A DNA stretch of 64,000 nucleotides from CAVVFX01 sp963777595 (GTDB taxonomy: Bacteria; Acidobacteriota; Terriglobia; Bryobacterales; Bryobacteraceae): NCBI GenBank assembly GCA_963777595.1, contig CAVZRE010000032.1:1-64000 (forward strand). The letters run 5' to 3'. This document shows, piece by piece, positions 10,932 through 20,630 of the stretch. Position numbers and translations under genes: made by a program. How positions within the stretch are numbered: position 1 is the first letter of the stretch; each line of letters begins with the position of its first letter. The notes under the pieces were generated by a model. The model saw only the letters and a program-made list of their open reading frames with translations, did not search any database and was not told where the DNA came from.

Positions 10932-11114
10932 GACGCGGATGATATGACAGCATTGAAATCGCGGGCGACTGCCGCTTCCGAGTTCAATGGCAGCCCTCCA
11001 GCCAGCCATACCGGCCCAGGTCCCGCCCCCCGGCAGGCAGCTGATTCAAACGCGCAAGTCGGACCTCAGCTTGATATTTTTACAGCTGCCTGCATCCCCA
11101 CCCGTGGTTGCTTC

Positions 11115-12624
11115 TCACGCTGCCAGCCAAGCGAGGAGAAGGGCCATCGAGCCCACCACATAGCTAGCTGGATCGCATAACGCGAACATCACTGGATCGT
11201 GGTTCATTTTCCCGCGCCCAGCCAGCACCCACGCCCTCGCCGTCCAATAGATCAGCAGTGGACATGCCAGCCAGAGTAAGTCTGGTCTGGCATAAAGCTT
11301 CACTACCTGCGGGCTGCTGACATACAAAACGATAACCAGTGAAGCTAAAAGCGCCGAGGCCCCGCCGAAGATCGCGACAGGCAACGCGTCGGCCGCTTCA
11401 TAACTGCGTCCTTGCTTCTGGACATTGGCGCTCAGATCAGCATACCGTTTCAGAAACGCCAAACTGAGGAACAAGAACATGGCGAATGCAAGAAACCAGG
11501 TCGAGACGGCCACGGAGGATGCCACGCCGCCGGCGAAGATCCTCAGCGTGCATAGTCCTGCAAGTACAAGAACGTCTAGTATGAGTTGCTTTTTGAAATA
11601 GAACGAGTAAGCCACCGAGATGGTGAATACATTAGGGCCAACGCGCCAAGCGACGTACGAGAGCGGACGCTAATGCGAGACCGACAGCCGCAATCGCAGG
11701 TGCCAGGGCGACACCGTAGGAAAGGGACAGCTTTCCGGATGCGAAGGGCCTCTGCTTCTTAGACGTGTGCCGGCGATCGGCATTGAGATCCAGAATATCG
11801 TTGACGAGATAGACTGACGACGCGATCAGAGAAATAGCCATGGCTCCGAGAACTGTCCGGGTGACGCTGGGCCACTGGGTGAACTGCCGTGACGCAAGAA
11901 GGGGCGCGAACAACAAGAGGTTCTTACCCATTGATGAGGACGGAGAGCGCGCAGTATCAATGCGAGCTTACTCTGAGGCGCTTGAACATAACTCACGTTC
12001 ACGCCCTCATCAATCGTTTCTTTCCGAATGCGGGAAGACGCGTTCACCAGCAGACTCTCGTTGGCGGCCCGCCAGCATGGCAGGTCTTCCGCCGAGTTTC
12101 CCGCATACGCGAAGCCTTGAAGTCCAAACGCGGCCTGGAGAGCTAGCGCCTTGCTGTTGCCGACAAGGTTGCGATCGTCCGTGGCGAATACTCCATCGAA
12201 GATGCCGAGGTGGGACGCGATCACGTCTGCTACTAAATGATGAGCCCCCGTCGCCAGATAGATTCTCCGTCCACGGGCTTTCTGCTCCGGAGAAAGCCGG
12301 AGCAGTTCCTCATTGTAAGGCAGCGTCTCCGGATCCAGCGGCGCCACGGCCTGCGACCTCCCGCTTGAGTGTTGCTCCTTCCCCTTGAGAGCCCACTTCG
12401 CCAAGTCAATACGATCGGGGCGGGTGGTTCCGAATGACCCGAAACAAGCCCTCGACGAGGGTGTCTGAGTAAACAAGAGTTCCATCGAGATCGACGCACA
12501 AAGGCGCAAGGACCGGTTCCGCCTCCGAGTACTTTCCCAGAGGCGTCAGCCTGGTGAGTAGTCCGCGATCATTTCGAGACTCATCCCGCCCATCAAGCGG
12601 CGCGAGATGTCTTGCCGGTGTCAT
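11115..12624 (-). pseudogene. HAD-UbiA fusion prenyltransferase, frameshifted
   Basis: The N-terminal piece has the HAD motif I CVDLDGTLVYSDTL. The next frame has IYLATGAHHLVADVIASHLG, DGVFATDD and FAYAGNSAEDLPCW, the later HAD motifs. Then come LRALRPHQWV-KNLLLFAPLL, the UbiA motif NDILDLNADRRH followed by QRPFASG, and the second Asp-rich loop KRYADLSANV, with multiple membrane helices to the stop at 11115. Frame changes lie near 12450, 11925 and 11640. The span (about 503 codons) fits acidobacterial HAD-UbiA fusions. The UbiA part resembles decaprenyl-phosphate phosphoribosyltransferases (Rv3806c type), which attach a phosphosugar to a polyprenyl phosphate. That would supply a lipid-linked donor for the GT-C enzymes next door (inference). 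Confidence 0.65.
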
Positions 12625-12643
12625 ATTGAATCGCCAATCGGAA

Positions 12644-13786
12644 TTAAGACTGTGCCGCCGTAATCTGTGAGGCGGGTGCGGTCAGGTGTGCCTTTGCGCC
12701 ACGAGTATTCTTACGCCAGATGCCGATGCTGCTGGCGCTATAGTTCCACACCGAGCCGATTACCACCCCAACAAACGATGCGGCGTACCACGGCACACCA
12801 AAGGAACTGAGATAGCCCGTAAACTCCACGTTGCCCGCCAAGCCGATCAGGCATGCCGCGAAAAAGAGGAACAGGCCCACCAAAAGTGACGAGCCCTTCA
12901 ATCGCGTCGCCCGGAACGTTAATTCATTGTTTAGGAAAAAATTCAACGCAATAACGACCATGCCCGAGAGCGTCTGCGCGACTGGCAAGCGGAACGACCC
13001 GTAGTGTACCGCTGCAAGCACGAGGAGAAAATGCAAAGCCAGCCCAATCGAGCCTACCAAAGAATAAATCACGTAATTCACCGGAAGCCATCGGCCGGCC
13101 GTTTTGTCAAGGATGAGCCGAAGGTACTCCATGGCTACAACGATGTCTAATTTGCTATCGCCGTGTGCCCGATTGCGAAACGTGTAGGGCATTTCCATGA
13201 TTCGCGGACGCCGCGTGGACGATGTCAGCAGATCCAGAAGAATCTTGAAGCCCCGCCCACTGAGCGAGTGAACTACCTGCTCGAAATAGGAACGCGTAGT
13301 CACGAAATAGCCGCTCATCGGATCCGAAATATCCGCCTCCGAGATGAACGTCGCTACACGGCGCCCGGCTTCGCTCAAAGCTATTCGAGACGGAGCGAAC
13401 TCGCCCATGCTGCCGCCCTCGGCGCGACGGGATCCGATGACAAGATCAAGGTTTCCAGTCCTGATGAGATCCAACATCGATGGCAGGATGTGCTCGTCGT
13501 GTTGCATGTCGGCATCCATTACCGCCATATACGGAGCACTGCTCGCCAACATGCCTTCAATGCAGGCGGAAGACAGACCCCGACGATTGATACGATGAAT
13601 TAACCGGACACGCCGATCGCTTTGCGCCAACTGCCGGACACGGGTGGACGTGCCGTCATCCGAGTCATCGTCAACTACGATAACTTCGTAGTCGACTCCC
13701 GCGAGAATTCCGGCTAACGCCTCAACGAGGATCGGAATATTCTCCCGTTCGTTGAACGATGGCACAATGATGCTGAGTTCAGGCAT
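12644..13786 (-). CDS. Polyprenyl-phosphate glycosyltransferase: GT2 domain plus GtrA-like membrane domain
   Basis: Residues 1-225 form a DPM1-type GT2 domain: ELSIIVPSFNERENIPIL, VIVVDDDSDDGT (nucleotide binding) and YMAVMDADMQHDE (DxD-like metal site). The last 140 residues hold four hydrophobic helices of the GtrA family. The enzyme should move a hexose (mannose or glucose) from a nucleotide sugar to polyprenyl phosphate, and the GtrA part may help the lipid-linked sugar across the membrane. I chose the ATG at 13786 (MPELSII) over the one eight codons upstream because GCAGGGG precedes it. It overlaps the end of the FkbM gene by eight bases, which implies translational coupling. Intact. Confidence 0.85.
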   Translation of the reverse strand: MPELSIIVPSFNERENIPILVEALAGILAGVDYEVIVVDDDSDDGTSTRVRQLAQSDRRVRLIHRINRRGLSSACIEGMLASSAPYMAVMDADMQHDEHILPSMLDLIRTGNLDLVIGSRRAEGGSMGEFAPSRIALSEAGRRVATFISEADISDPMSGYFVTTRSYFEQVVHSLSGRGFKILLDLLTSSTRRPRIMEMPYTFRNRAHGDSKLDIVVAMEYLRLILDKTAGRWLPVNYVIYSLVGSIGLALHFLLVLAAVHYGSFRLPVAQTLSGMVVIALNFFLNNELTFRATRLKGSSLLVGLFLFFAACLIGLAGNVEFTGYLSSFGVPWYAASFVGVVIGSVWNYSASSIGIWRKNTRGAKAHLTAPASQITAAQS

Positions 13787-14645
13787 GTTCCCCTGCCCAA
13801 CGGCTGACATTGACGCCTTTTGTCGCTACGATGTTGGTGTACTCGCGTCCCACGTAGGCGCGGCTAAACGCAACATGGTCTTCGATGGGTAATAGCTTTG
13901 CTTTTGGGCTGAGATGGAAGATCGAGAGCCCGGCTTTGGTCAAGCTGTCCAGGGTTCTTACCGCGTCATCGCCAGACTGTGCCAGCCCCCACGGCCAGAA
14001 TTCACTTAAGATGATTAGCTGCGAGGATTGGCGGATTGTGCGTTCCATGCCTCTGAATACCTTCGCCTCGCATCCCTGGACGTCAATTTTAATCAGGTTC
14101 ACTTTCGTGATGCACAAGCCGTCCAGGCTGGCGTCGACAGTAGACGTCTCTACTTGACACGATGAGCTTGCCAGCGGGTTGGCGTAAAGTCGATTATCCC
14201 CGCGGTTCTCTAAGTTTTGGTATAGCAGTGAAGCGCCGATCGTGTCGGAAGCCGCGGTCCGCAGACACGTGACTCGCGTTCCCTGATTCGCGGCGACGGT
14301 GCGGGTAAGAAATTCGTAGCACTGAGGATCGGGCTCAAAGGCGACCGTGCAAGCGTCGCGTCCACTCCGGGAAAGAAATAGGGCTGTGTAGTAGCCAGAA
14401 TTGGCGCCAATGTCGAGAAATATCATTCCGGGCGCGCACACCGACAGAAAGAACTTTGTTTCCGTCTTTTCATAAACGCCGAGCGTGAGGGCGCCGGAAA
14501 CGACGGGGTCCGCTGGGTTGAGTGCGATCACCGCGCCGTGCCTCTGGATCGAAGCTGGTATAACCGCCCGCAGGGTCATGTTAGCAGCCCATCGGAGAGG
14601 TTGGGGCCTCAGGAGCACAGAGTAAGCGAACTCGGGGAATGACAT
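13779..14645 (-). CDS. FkbM-family SAM-dependent methyltransferase
   Basis: The 288-residue protein has motif I MIFLDIGANSGYYTALFL (about 74-91), an acidic motif II VAFEPDPQCYEFL, and VNLIKIDVQGCEAKVFRGME, the IDVxGxE signature of FkbM methyltransferases. These O-methylate hydroxyls on sugars or polyketides. It is the first gene of a minus-strand unit with the GT2-GtrA gene and probably the HAD-UbiA gene, so the likely substrate is a sugar of the local glycan (inference). It is intact and divergent from the membrane protein at 14880. Confidence 0.85.
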   Translation of the reverse strand: MSFPEFAYSVLLRPQPLRWAANMTLRAVIPASIQRHGAVIALNPADPVVSGALTLGVYEKTETKFFLSVCAPGMIFLDIGANSGYYTALFLSRSGRDACTVAFEPDPQCYEFLTRTVAANQGTRVTCLRTAASDTIGASLLYQNLENRGDNRLYANPLASSSCQVETSTVDASLDGLCITKVNLIKIDVQGCEAKVFRGMERTIRQSSQLIILSEFWPWGLAQSGDDAVRTLDSLTKAGLSIFHLSPKAKLLPIEDHVAFSRAYVGREYTNIVATKGVNVSRWAGEHA

Positions 14646-14879
14646 GGTAGGTCTGTACTCAAAACGCCGTTGACGAACTTTATTGCTTGTCTGATACTAA
14701 ATGACTGGGACCGCGCATCCCAGACTCAAGATGGTTAACAGTCAAGAGTAAACAACGGAACTACAAAGATGCCGCAAGCCGCTCTGGACGGGAAGGCGCT
14801 TCGAGTTGACGAAGGTTTGTTAACTAATCGGCTCTTGTGACATATTCTTCTTGACATATAACATTGAGCAGTACTTGAA

Positions 14880-16802
14880 ATGACCCCGGTCCTCGCATGG
14901 CTTGGCGTTTTACAATCAGTCGTTAAGCCGTTGGTGTTGCTCGCTTACTCGGGATTTGGGCTTTTTCTGCTCTGGATCGCGTCTGGTCATCGGATACAGC
15001 CGTTTCGGTCGTCGCGCACGCTAGCGATTCCTGCAACCTTTGCCACAGTGCTGACTTCGCTTTGGTTCACGTTGCACTCGCCCTTGTATCTAATTTGCCT
15101 CGTAATCGGCAGCGCAGTCTTTGCAATAAGGGATGGGGCTTTGGGCGATCGGGTCCTGACCCTTCAGGGCTGCGGTGTAGTCGCTGCCGCCACGTCTTTG
15201 GGGTGGTGGCTGGTAGCTTTCCCGCCGCCCGTAAGGTGGTGGCAGCCGCTCGCATTTGCTTTGATCGTCTGGAGCTTTCAAGCGGGTCTACTAACAAAAG
15301 ATCACAGCCCCCGACACCGTCATCGTCCAACGCTATTCGCGCTTTTCGCTATTTTGGGCGTCGCCATTCTCGCCAACATGACGAGCTTCCAGCCCGGCAG
15401 CGACGCCCTGCTACTACTGATGTATCACCAGAGCACCTACATCAATACTGCGCTCCAGATCCGTGCGGGTCTAGTGCCGTTCTTCGATACACCCTTACTT
15501 TACGGACTGGGTCCCACGTTGTCGATTGCCGCTGCGTGCGGTGTTTCTAATTGCTGGTCTGCCACCATCTTCCTGACTGTTGCGACAACTTTAATCATGG
15601 GGTTGCTTATTCTTCGAATGGCGCTCTCGACGAGCATCGCACGCGGCACGGGTTGGACGGTAACTGTAACCCTGGTGATCTTTGCCGCCGTTTTTCTCTT
15701 TCCGGGATTTCCCCATCTGGGAAGTTTCCCGGCAGCGACTCCGAGCGTCGGAGGCCTTCGCTTTCTTCCCGTGACGCTGGTCGCGTTTCTCCTCTTTTTT
15801 CAACACCACCGGCTGGCATCAACAATGCTCGTAGGGGCAATACTGTGGTCCCCGGAAGTGGCGATCATGGCTCTTACCGTCTTCGGCGTACACGAAACTT
15901 CCCGCGTAGGCTTTTTGAAAGCGGCGACGCGTTCGTTAAGTATTTGCGTCGGCAGCATCGCGGGTTTGATCTTGATCCATCACATAGCTTACGGAGTGTG
16001 GATACAGCCGGACGTGATGGCTGAGTATATCCTGCATGTCCCAATGCCCTTGCCAGTGAATCCGTTCAGCGACTTTATCTTTCTTGCCGGTGCAATGGGA
16101 CTGGCGGCCTGGAACATTTACCGCCCTCCGATAAACGTTTCTTCTTTTCGTTGCGATTTGGTGGCATCGAGTCTCTTGTTCGCCACCGTCAGCTATTATC
16201 TGGGCAGAAGCCACCCGAATAATGTGCTGAACCTCATGCCGTTTATCGTCCTTGTCGCCCTCAGAACTTTGGACGCTCAAAACACTTCCGTCTCACCTTG
16301 CTTGCCCAGACTGACGATCATCGGATTGTCGTCGGCCATCGGTGTACTTACCCTTTCCTTTTGGCTTTATGTGCCATTCCAACATGGCTTCTCCCTCGGT
16401 TCTGCGCCGGTTGCTGAGGCCGTAGCAATGCGGAGCAATGATCAAGCCGATATTCGCTCCCGCATTGCGAATCCTTATCATCTGGGCATCGCCGATCTGC
16501 GGGAGACCCACAGAAGCTACCCGTCGGACACAACCGTCTGGACAGCCATGGACATGGGCTCAGTCTGGCCCGTCCTTCCACACAACCGGCGTCAGTTGTA
16601 TATCAAGCGGGCAGCCAACCGCCTGCGTCTGCCCGGCTGGTTGATATTAGGCGGCGATCAGCGGGATTGGTTGGACGATTTCCGTGTTGCCTATCGTGTG
16701 ACCGAAGAGAAGAGTTATCAAGTTTCGACGAAAACTCAAAGTCGTCCTGAAACCTATGTCGTTGCCCATCTTGTCCCGCTCGACGAGTTTGGAAGAAAGT
16801 AA
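14880..16802 (+). CDS. Large multispanning membrane protein of unknown function (GT-C-like)
   Basis: A 640-residue protein with about a dozen hydrophobic helices spread over residues 1-500 and a hydrophilic C-terminus of about 130 residues. A loop segment (TYINTALQIRAGLVPFFDTP) followed by LLYGLGPTLS recalls GT-C-like proteins in which an acidic first loop is followed by a YGP/YGLG element. No certain catalytic motif is visible. It lies in the glycan region and is followed ten bases later by another protein of similar size and topology, so both may act in glycan assembly or export. A weak promoter (TTGTGA, 16 bases, TATAAC) lies at 14838-14865. No strong ribosome binding site is seen. Confidence 0.6.
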   Translation: MTPVLAWLGVLQSVVKPLVLLAYSGFGLFLLWIASGHRIQPFRSSRTLAIPATFATVLTSLWFTLHSPLYLICLVIGSAVFAIRDGALGDRVLTLQGCGVVAAATSLGWWLVAFPPPVRWWQPLAFALIVWSFQAGLLTKDHSPRHRHRPTLFALFAILGVAILANMTSFQPGSDALLLLMYHQSTYINTALQIRAGLVPFFDTPLLYGLGPTLSIAAACGVSNCWSATIFLTVATTLIMGLLILRMALSTSIARGTGWTVTVTLVIFAAVFLFPGFPHLGSFPAATPSVGGLRFLPVTLVAFLLFFQHHRLASTMLVGAILWSPEVAIMALTVFGVHETSRVGFLKAATRSLSICVGSIAGLILIHHIAYGVWIQPDVMAEYILHVPMPLPVNPFSDFIFLAGAMGLAAWNIYRPPINVSSFRCDLVASSLLFATVSYYLGRSHPNNVLNLMPFIVLVALRTLDAQNTSVSPCLPRLTIIGLSSAIGVLTLSFWLYVPFQHGFSLGSAPVAEAVAMRSNDQADIRSRIANPYHLGIADLRETHRSYPSDTTVWTAMDMGSVWPVLPHNRRQLYIKRAANRLRLPGWLILGGDQRDWLDDFRVAYRVTEEKSYQVSTKTQSRPETYVVAHLVPLDEFGRK

Positions 16803-16812
16803 TTTGCGATAG

Positions 16813-18702
16813 ATGATCACGCATGAAGAGACCGCGCCAGATGCCGGTGCTCTGGCGGTGAAGAACCGGCGCCAGGGGAATGTGGCAGCCCTCGCATCCT
16901 GGCTCTTCCTGCTGATGTGCATCTTCTACGTGTTTCCGAAACCGCTCCCGGTTCAGCACATATTTCTGGATGATCACTGGGCGGCATATCTCAACTTTGC
17001 GTTTCTGGCACATAAAGCCTTTGGCTCCGAGATTGTATTTACCTATGGTCCCTGGGGATTTCTCATACATCCCCGCAATATAGGCGGGATTTATCCCTGG
17101 ATGGTGTTTGGGCGAGCAATCCTGGCAACGGGCTGTAGCTTCGCCCTGGCCACCCTGGGCGTTCGTTGGATCAGGCGACTGGAACTGCGAGTACTCTGGG
17201 CAACCGCGATCCTCATATTCGTCGAACCGACATACGCGCTCATGCCGTTGCTGTGTCTGCTGCTGTGGCGTGAGCCACCGGCGGCCAGCGTCCACGACCG
17301 GTTGCCATTGCACGTAATTGCCTTTTCCGCCGGTCTGGCGGCGAATACCAAATTTACGTGCTTCATCATATTGGCTCTGCTCCTGCCGCCTTTAATGCTC
17401 CGCCGGCACAGTCGCCCACTCGTCCTGACAGCGATACTGTCCTTCGTTTTGTTTTGGTTCTTTGCCGGCCAGTCACTGTACGGAATCCCGGCATTTATTG
17501 CCACTTCGCTCGAGAGCGCGTCTAACTACAGCTCGGCTATGGCTCGCGACACTCACCCGGCGCTACGCTTAATCGGGTTTGTACTCTGCGGTTTTCCGGC
17601 GATCGTCTGTGGGCTTGCGGAGTTGCGCCGGCCAAGTTTCCAATCTGTCGCATTAGCCGGCTGGCTCGTCTTGCTCGAGTATATAATCCTCGGACAGGCC
17701 ATTATCCGCTGCGACATCGGGCATGTTGCTTTGGGACTTGTCGCGACAGCATTCCCCGTAGCGCTCGCCCTTATTGCGTGTCCGCATCTCTGGCCGGAGA
17801 TCCCGCGCGGCATCTTTGCGAACCGCCGGCTCTTCGTCGTCGTTACATTCGCGACCACCATTCTATGCTGCTTACTGATCGCTCGCGATGAAGAGGTTCT
17901 GGTGCCCACCTACTTGCCTCCGATCGTCCAGGAATTGCACCTGATTCACGATAGCCTGAGCTCGACTAGCGGCACGGTGCCGATGCCGGTGCCCTCCATG
18001 GATGCGAGCGTAGCTGTGCTACCCGATAAATTGGGCGAAGCGTTTGAGAGCGGAATCTCCTTGCTCAACCCACCGACGCTTCTGTCGGTCATGGCGTGGT
18101 CGCCTCGTTTGACCGCGTTGAATTCGGCGTTCCTGGAAAGTGACAGAGCTCCAGGGTTGATTTACTTTGCGATCGAGCCGTTCGACCATCACTACCCTGC
18201 GCTCGAAGACCCGCTCGCGTGGCGATCGATATTCACTCATTATCAACCGGCGGGGACGAAGAACGGCTTCTTGCTTCTTTCCCGTAAGCATCAGCCGGCC
18301 CGATATGTCATCAAGCTGATTTCTTCGGGTCAGTTCCCGCTGGCAGAAAGCATTCGCGTGCCGCCCAATGCTGGCGAAGTTGTTTGGGCGCAAATCAATG
18401 TCCGGAGAAACTGGCGATGGAAGATACTTACAGCCCTACTGAATGTTCAACGGCTAATTCTGGACGTCGAGACCACGAAAGGGGACGAGAAGTTCTTCTT
18501 CGAGGAGACAAATGCCCAAACTGGATTTCTCCTGTCTCCCTATATAGATTCAATCGGCTCGTTAGAACGCTTTTATCGGGCCGGCACGGGAACCGATTCC
18601 GATCGACGCGTATTACGATTCAGACTGCACGGCTCGCCGCTTGCCATGCAATGTTTCTCCGCCACGATGGAGGTCCGGCTTTACTCATTTGCGATTCAGT
18701 GA
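16813..18702 (+). CDS. Large multispanning membrane protein of unknown function (YGPxGFL type)
   Basis: 629 residues. An N-terminal cytoplasmic tail (about 30 residues) is followed by many membrane helices to about residue 370 and a 260-residue extracytoplasmic C-terminal domain. The segment HIFLDDHWAAYLNFAFL and then FTYGPWGFLIHP resembles membrane proteins annotated only as hypothetical in Acidobacteriota, with the acidic pair and YGP loop of GT-C-like folds. The C-terminal domain includes RAPGLIYFAIEPFDHHYPAL and DPLAWRSIFTHY. It starts ten bases after its neighbour ends, so the two are probably one operon. Its last 18 bases overlap the convergent DUF362 gene. Function unknown. Confidence 0.6.
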   Translation: MITHEETAPDAGALAVKNRRQGNVAALASWLFLLMCIFYVFPKPLPVQHIFLDDHWAAYLNFAFLAHKAFGSEIVFTYGPWGFLIHPRNIGGIYPWMVFGRAILATGCSFALATLGVRWIRRLELRVLWATAILIFVEPTYALMPLLCLLLWREPPAASVHDRLPLHVIAFSAGLAANTKFTCFIILALLLPPLMLRRHSRPLVLTAILSFVLFWFFAGQSLYGIPAFIATSLESASNYSSAMARDTHPALRLIGFVLCGFPAIVCGLAELRRPSFQSVALAGWLVLLEYIILGQAIIRCDIGHVALGLVATAFPVALALIACPHLWPEIPRGIFANRRLFVVVTFATTILCCLLIARDEEVLVPTYLPPIVQELHLIHDSLSSTSGTVPMPVPSMDASVAVLPDKLGEAFESGISLLNPPTLLSVMAWSPRLTALNSAFLESDRAPGLIYFAIEPFDHHYPALEDPLAWRSIFTHYQPAGTKNGFLLLSRKHQPARYVIKLISSGQFPLAESIRVPPNAGEVVWAQINVRRNWRWKILTALLNVQRLILDVETTKGDEKFFFEETNAQTGFLLSPYIDSIGSLERFYRAGTGTDSDRRVLRFRLHGSPLAMQCFSATMEVRLYSFAIQ

Positions 18703-19695
18703 GCGCTTTTCGGCTGCTTGCGCAAGACGTAGCTGGCTAAACTCTTTGATGAGACTAAAGTCTCCGCGGACCGATCGGAGTGATTCGCCGGCCTGGATGA
18801 TATCGGCCTCATCGTTGTAATGCGGACGATCGGGAGCATTGAGGTAGACCACTTTGTTCGGATCTATGCCCATTACCCGTGAACAGGTTGCATCCACGGC
18901 AGAAAGCGCCCGTCCCGCAACGATGACACCGCAGTTTTTTGGTGTGCCCTGAATCGGTCCGTTGCCTTCCATTCCGACAATGCCATCGGCGATCGCGAAA
19001 GTGCGACCCGGTACCGACGATAGATCCACAATGCATTCATGAATTCCGGACCAGTGCAGCACGTTTTTCGGCCACCCGTAAACTCCTCCGGGTATGATGC
19101 CGAAAAAGTTCTTCATCGACAGCGTGGCGCCGACCCAATGATGTGTTTTCATCTTCGGCATCGAGACCACCAGATCGGCTCCAAGTATGGTGTTCGGCAG
19201 ATAGACTTCGCGTAGTTTCGAGAATGGACCGCGCAGCTTATACTTCGAAATCTCATCCAGGTTCAGGTCGGTGAAAAGATCCTCGAATTTCGGAACCGTA
19301 TCGAAGTAACCAGCGGCTTGAGCCAAATCCAACGTGTCGCGTCGATGCCCAGGACCTTCAGCGATACGAACGTCGGCCGCTCCGATCGCGCGAAACGCTT
19401 CAAGCGCCGCGTGAACCAGCAACGGATGTGTGTTGATCGCAGTGTGTTGGTCGAATTCCACCAGGTTTGGCTTCAGGACAACACGTTTGCCTTTGACGTT
19501 GAGCTTGTGATCGCTCAGGATGCGGCGTACCGTGTCATAAAGGTCCTGCGTATAGGCTGCGGCGCGAACCACCGAAACCAGAGGCTTGGCGACATTTGGG
19601 TTTACCATTTGCGCAGCCGGTTGCCGGGCGCAAGATTGAAGGAACAGTGAACCGGCGGCGCCACCGAGTATCTGGCGTCTTGAAAACTCTTTCAT
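18685..19695 (-). CDS. DUF362 domain protein with N-terminal signal
   Basis: From the ATG at 19695 the protein begins MKEFSRRQILGGAAGSLFL, a Tat-type signal with a cysteine (QSCARQ) soon after, so export or lipid anchoring is likely. The body is a DUF362 domain: GKRVVLKPNLVEFD, then INTHPLLVHAALEAFRAIGA, LGADLVVSMPKMKTHHWVGA and TLSMKNFFGI (the most conserved part), and ending RVMGIDPNKVVYL. Length is 336 residues. The biochemical role of DUF362 is unsettled. The start codon overlaps the stop of the upstream QW-repeat gene (ATGA), so the two are translationally coupled and probably share a function. Confidence 0.75.
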   Translation of the reverse strand: MKEFSRRQILGGAAGSLFLQSCARQPAAQMVNPNVAKPLVSVVRAAAYTQDLYDTVRRILSDHKLNVKGKRVVLKPNLVEFDQHTAINTHPLLVHAALEAFRAIGAADVRIAEGPGHRRDTLDLAQAAGYFDTVPKFEDLFTDLNLDEISKYKLRGPFSKLREVYLPNTILGADLVVSMPKMKTHHWVGATLSMKNFFGIIPGGVYGWPKNVLHWSGIHECIVDLSSVPGRTFAIADGIVGMEGNGPIQGTPKNCGVIVAGRALSAVDATCSRVMGIDPNKVVYLNAPDRPHYNDEADIIQAGESLRSVRGDFSLIKEFSQLRLAQAAEKRSLNRK

Positions 19696-20534
19696 GCGAT
19701 GAATACCTCTATTCCCCGATCGCCCGCGGCGGCGATACTGCGAAGTGCGGCATCCTGTATGGTGCGCGGTTTGAACGACGAAGGCGGAGTAACCGTGCGG
19801 CCGATGGCTCGCAAACCCAGGGTCAGCCAACTGGCTGCCTCGCAGGACGGACAATCTTTACACCAGGCTTCGGCGCGCACAATGGATGAAGCAAGCGTCT
19901 TGGCATCCACGCCGGAAAAGGCTAGAAGAGCAGTGCCCGTCGTTTCCGGATAGGATGGCGCATCTACCCCCAAAGCATTTGCTGATCCGTGGTTCCATCC
20001 GCCGTCCTCGCAGCGATGCGCGAGAAGAAAACGACGCGCACTTTGAATTCGGCTCTTAAGAACCGCATCAGGATTGCGCCGGTTTTGCCGGGCGAGTGCG
20101 AGTATGGCGATGGCAGTTGGAGTTGCCCAGGCAGCAGTCCCCGGCAACCACGGCCAACCGGCGTTCGGCTCGGCTGTTGGTAAGCCGCTCAGCCAGGCTT
20201 GCATTCGGGCGTAAAAAGTTGCGTTGGCGGGGGTTTGGCCTACCAGCCAGCGAATTGCCCGTACGTGCGATCCTACTCCCAGATCAGCCGGCGGCAGTAG
20301 AGCTGCCAGCGCCGTGACCCAGGTGCTTTGTTCCACGCCAGGTTTCGGCGACCAGCCACCATCGAGCCTTTGCAATTTCCGAACCCACTCGAGGGCTCGC
20401 ATCCGACCCGTATCGTCGTCAGTCGCGTATCCTGCGAGAAGCGCGAAAACGGTGGGTTCGGTCCAGGAAGAACCGCCCGGACGATAAGGCCAACCGCCGT
20501 CCGAATTCTGGTGGATACTGACAGATTCGATCAT
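19692..20534 (-). CDS. QW-repeat (prenyltransferase/squalene-cyclase-like) protein
   Basis: The 280-residue protein is a helical repeat with QW-type motifs: HQNSDGGWPYRPGGSSW, LQRLDGGWSPKPG, NAGWPWLPGTAAWATPTA and RCEDGGWNHGSAN. This is the repeat of terpene cyclases and protein prenyltransferase beta subunits. It lacks the DXDD acid motif of squalene-hopene cyclases as far as I can see, and is less than half their length, so it is probably a binding or stand-alone repeat protein. The start could also be an ATG twelve codons upstream (20570); neither has a strong ribosome binding site. Its stop overlaps the DUF362 start. Confidence 0.65.
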   Translation of the reverse strand: MIESVSIHQNSDGGWPYRPGGSSWTEPTVFALLAGYATDDDTGRMRALEWVRKLQRLDGGWSPKPGVEQSTWVTALAALLPPADLGVGSHVRAIRWLVGQTPANATFYARMQAWLSGLPTAEPNAGWPWLPGTAAWATPTAIAILALARQNRRNPDAVLKSRIQSARRFLLAHRCEDGGWNHGSANALGVDAPSYPETTGTALLAFSGVDAKTLASSIVRAEAWCKDCPSCEAASWLTLGLRAIGRTVTPPSSFKPRTIQDAALRSIAAAGDRGIEVFIA

Positions 20535-20630
20535 AAACTTAAATGGACCGTGAGCAAGAAAGCAGACCACCCCCGAACGACTGCGGCTCGGAACGCCTTC
20601 GTCTGAGAGTGGTCGGCATCTTAGGCCACG

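Noticed and set aside
10944..11180. Plus-strand reading frame of 78 codons directly behind GT-C copy B
   Set aside because: It overlaps the end of the HAD-UbiA gene, has no recognisable motif or ribosome binding site, and looks like low-complexity noise; at most the remnant N-terminus of another GT-C gene.
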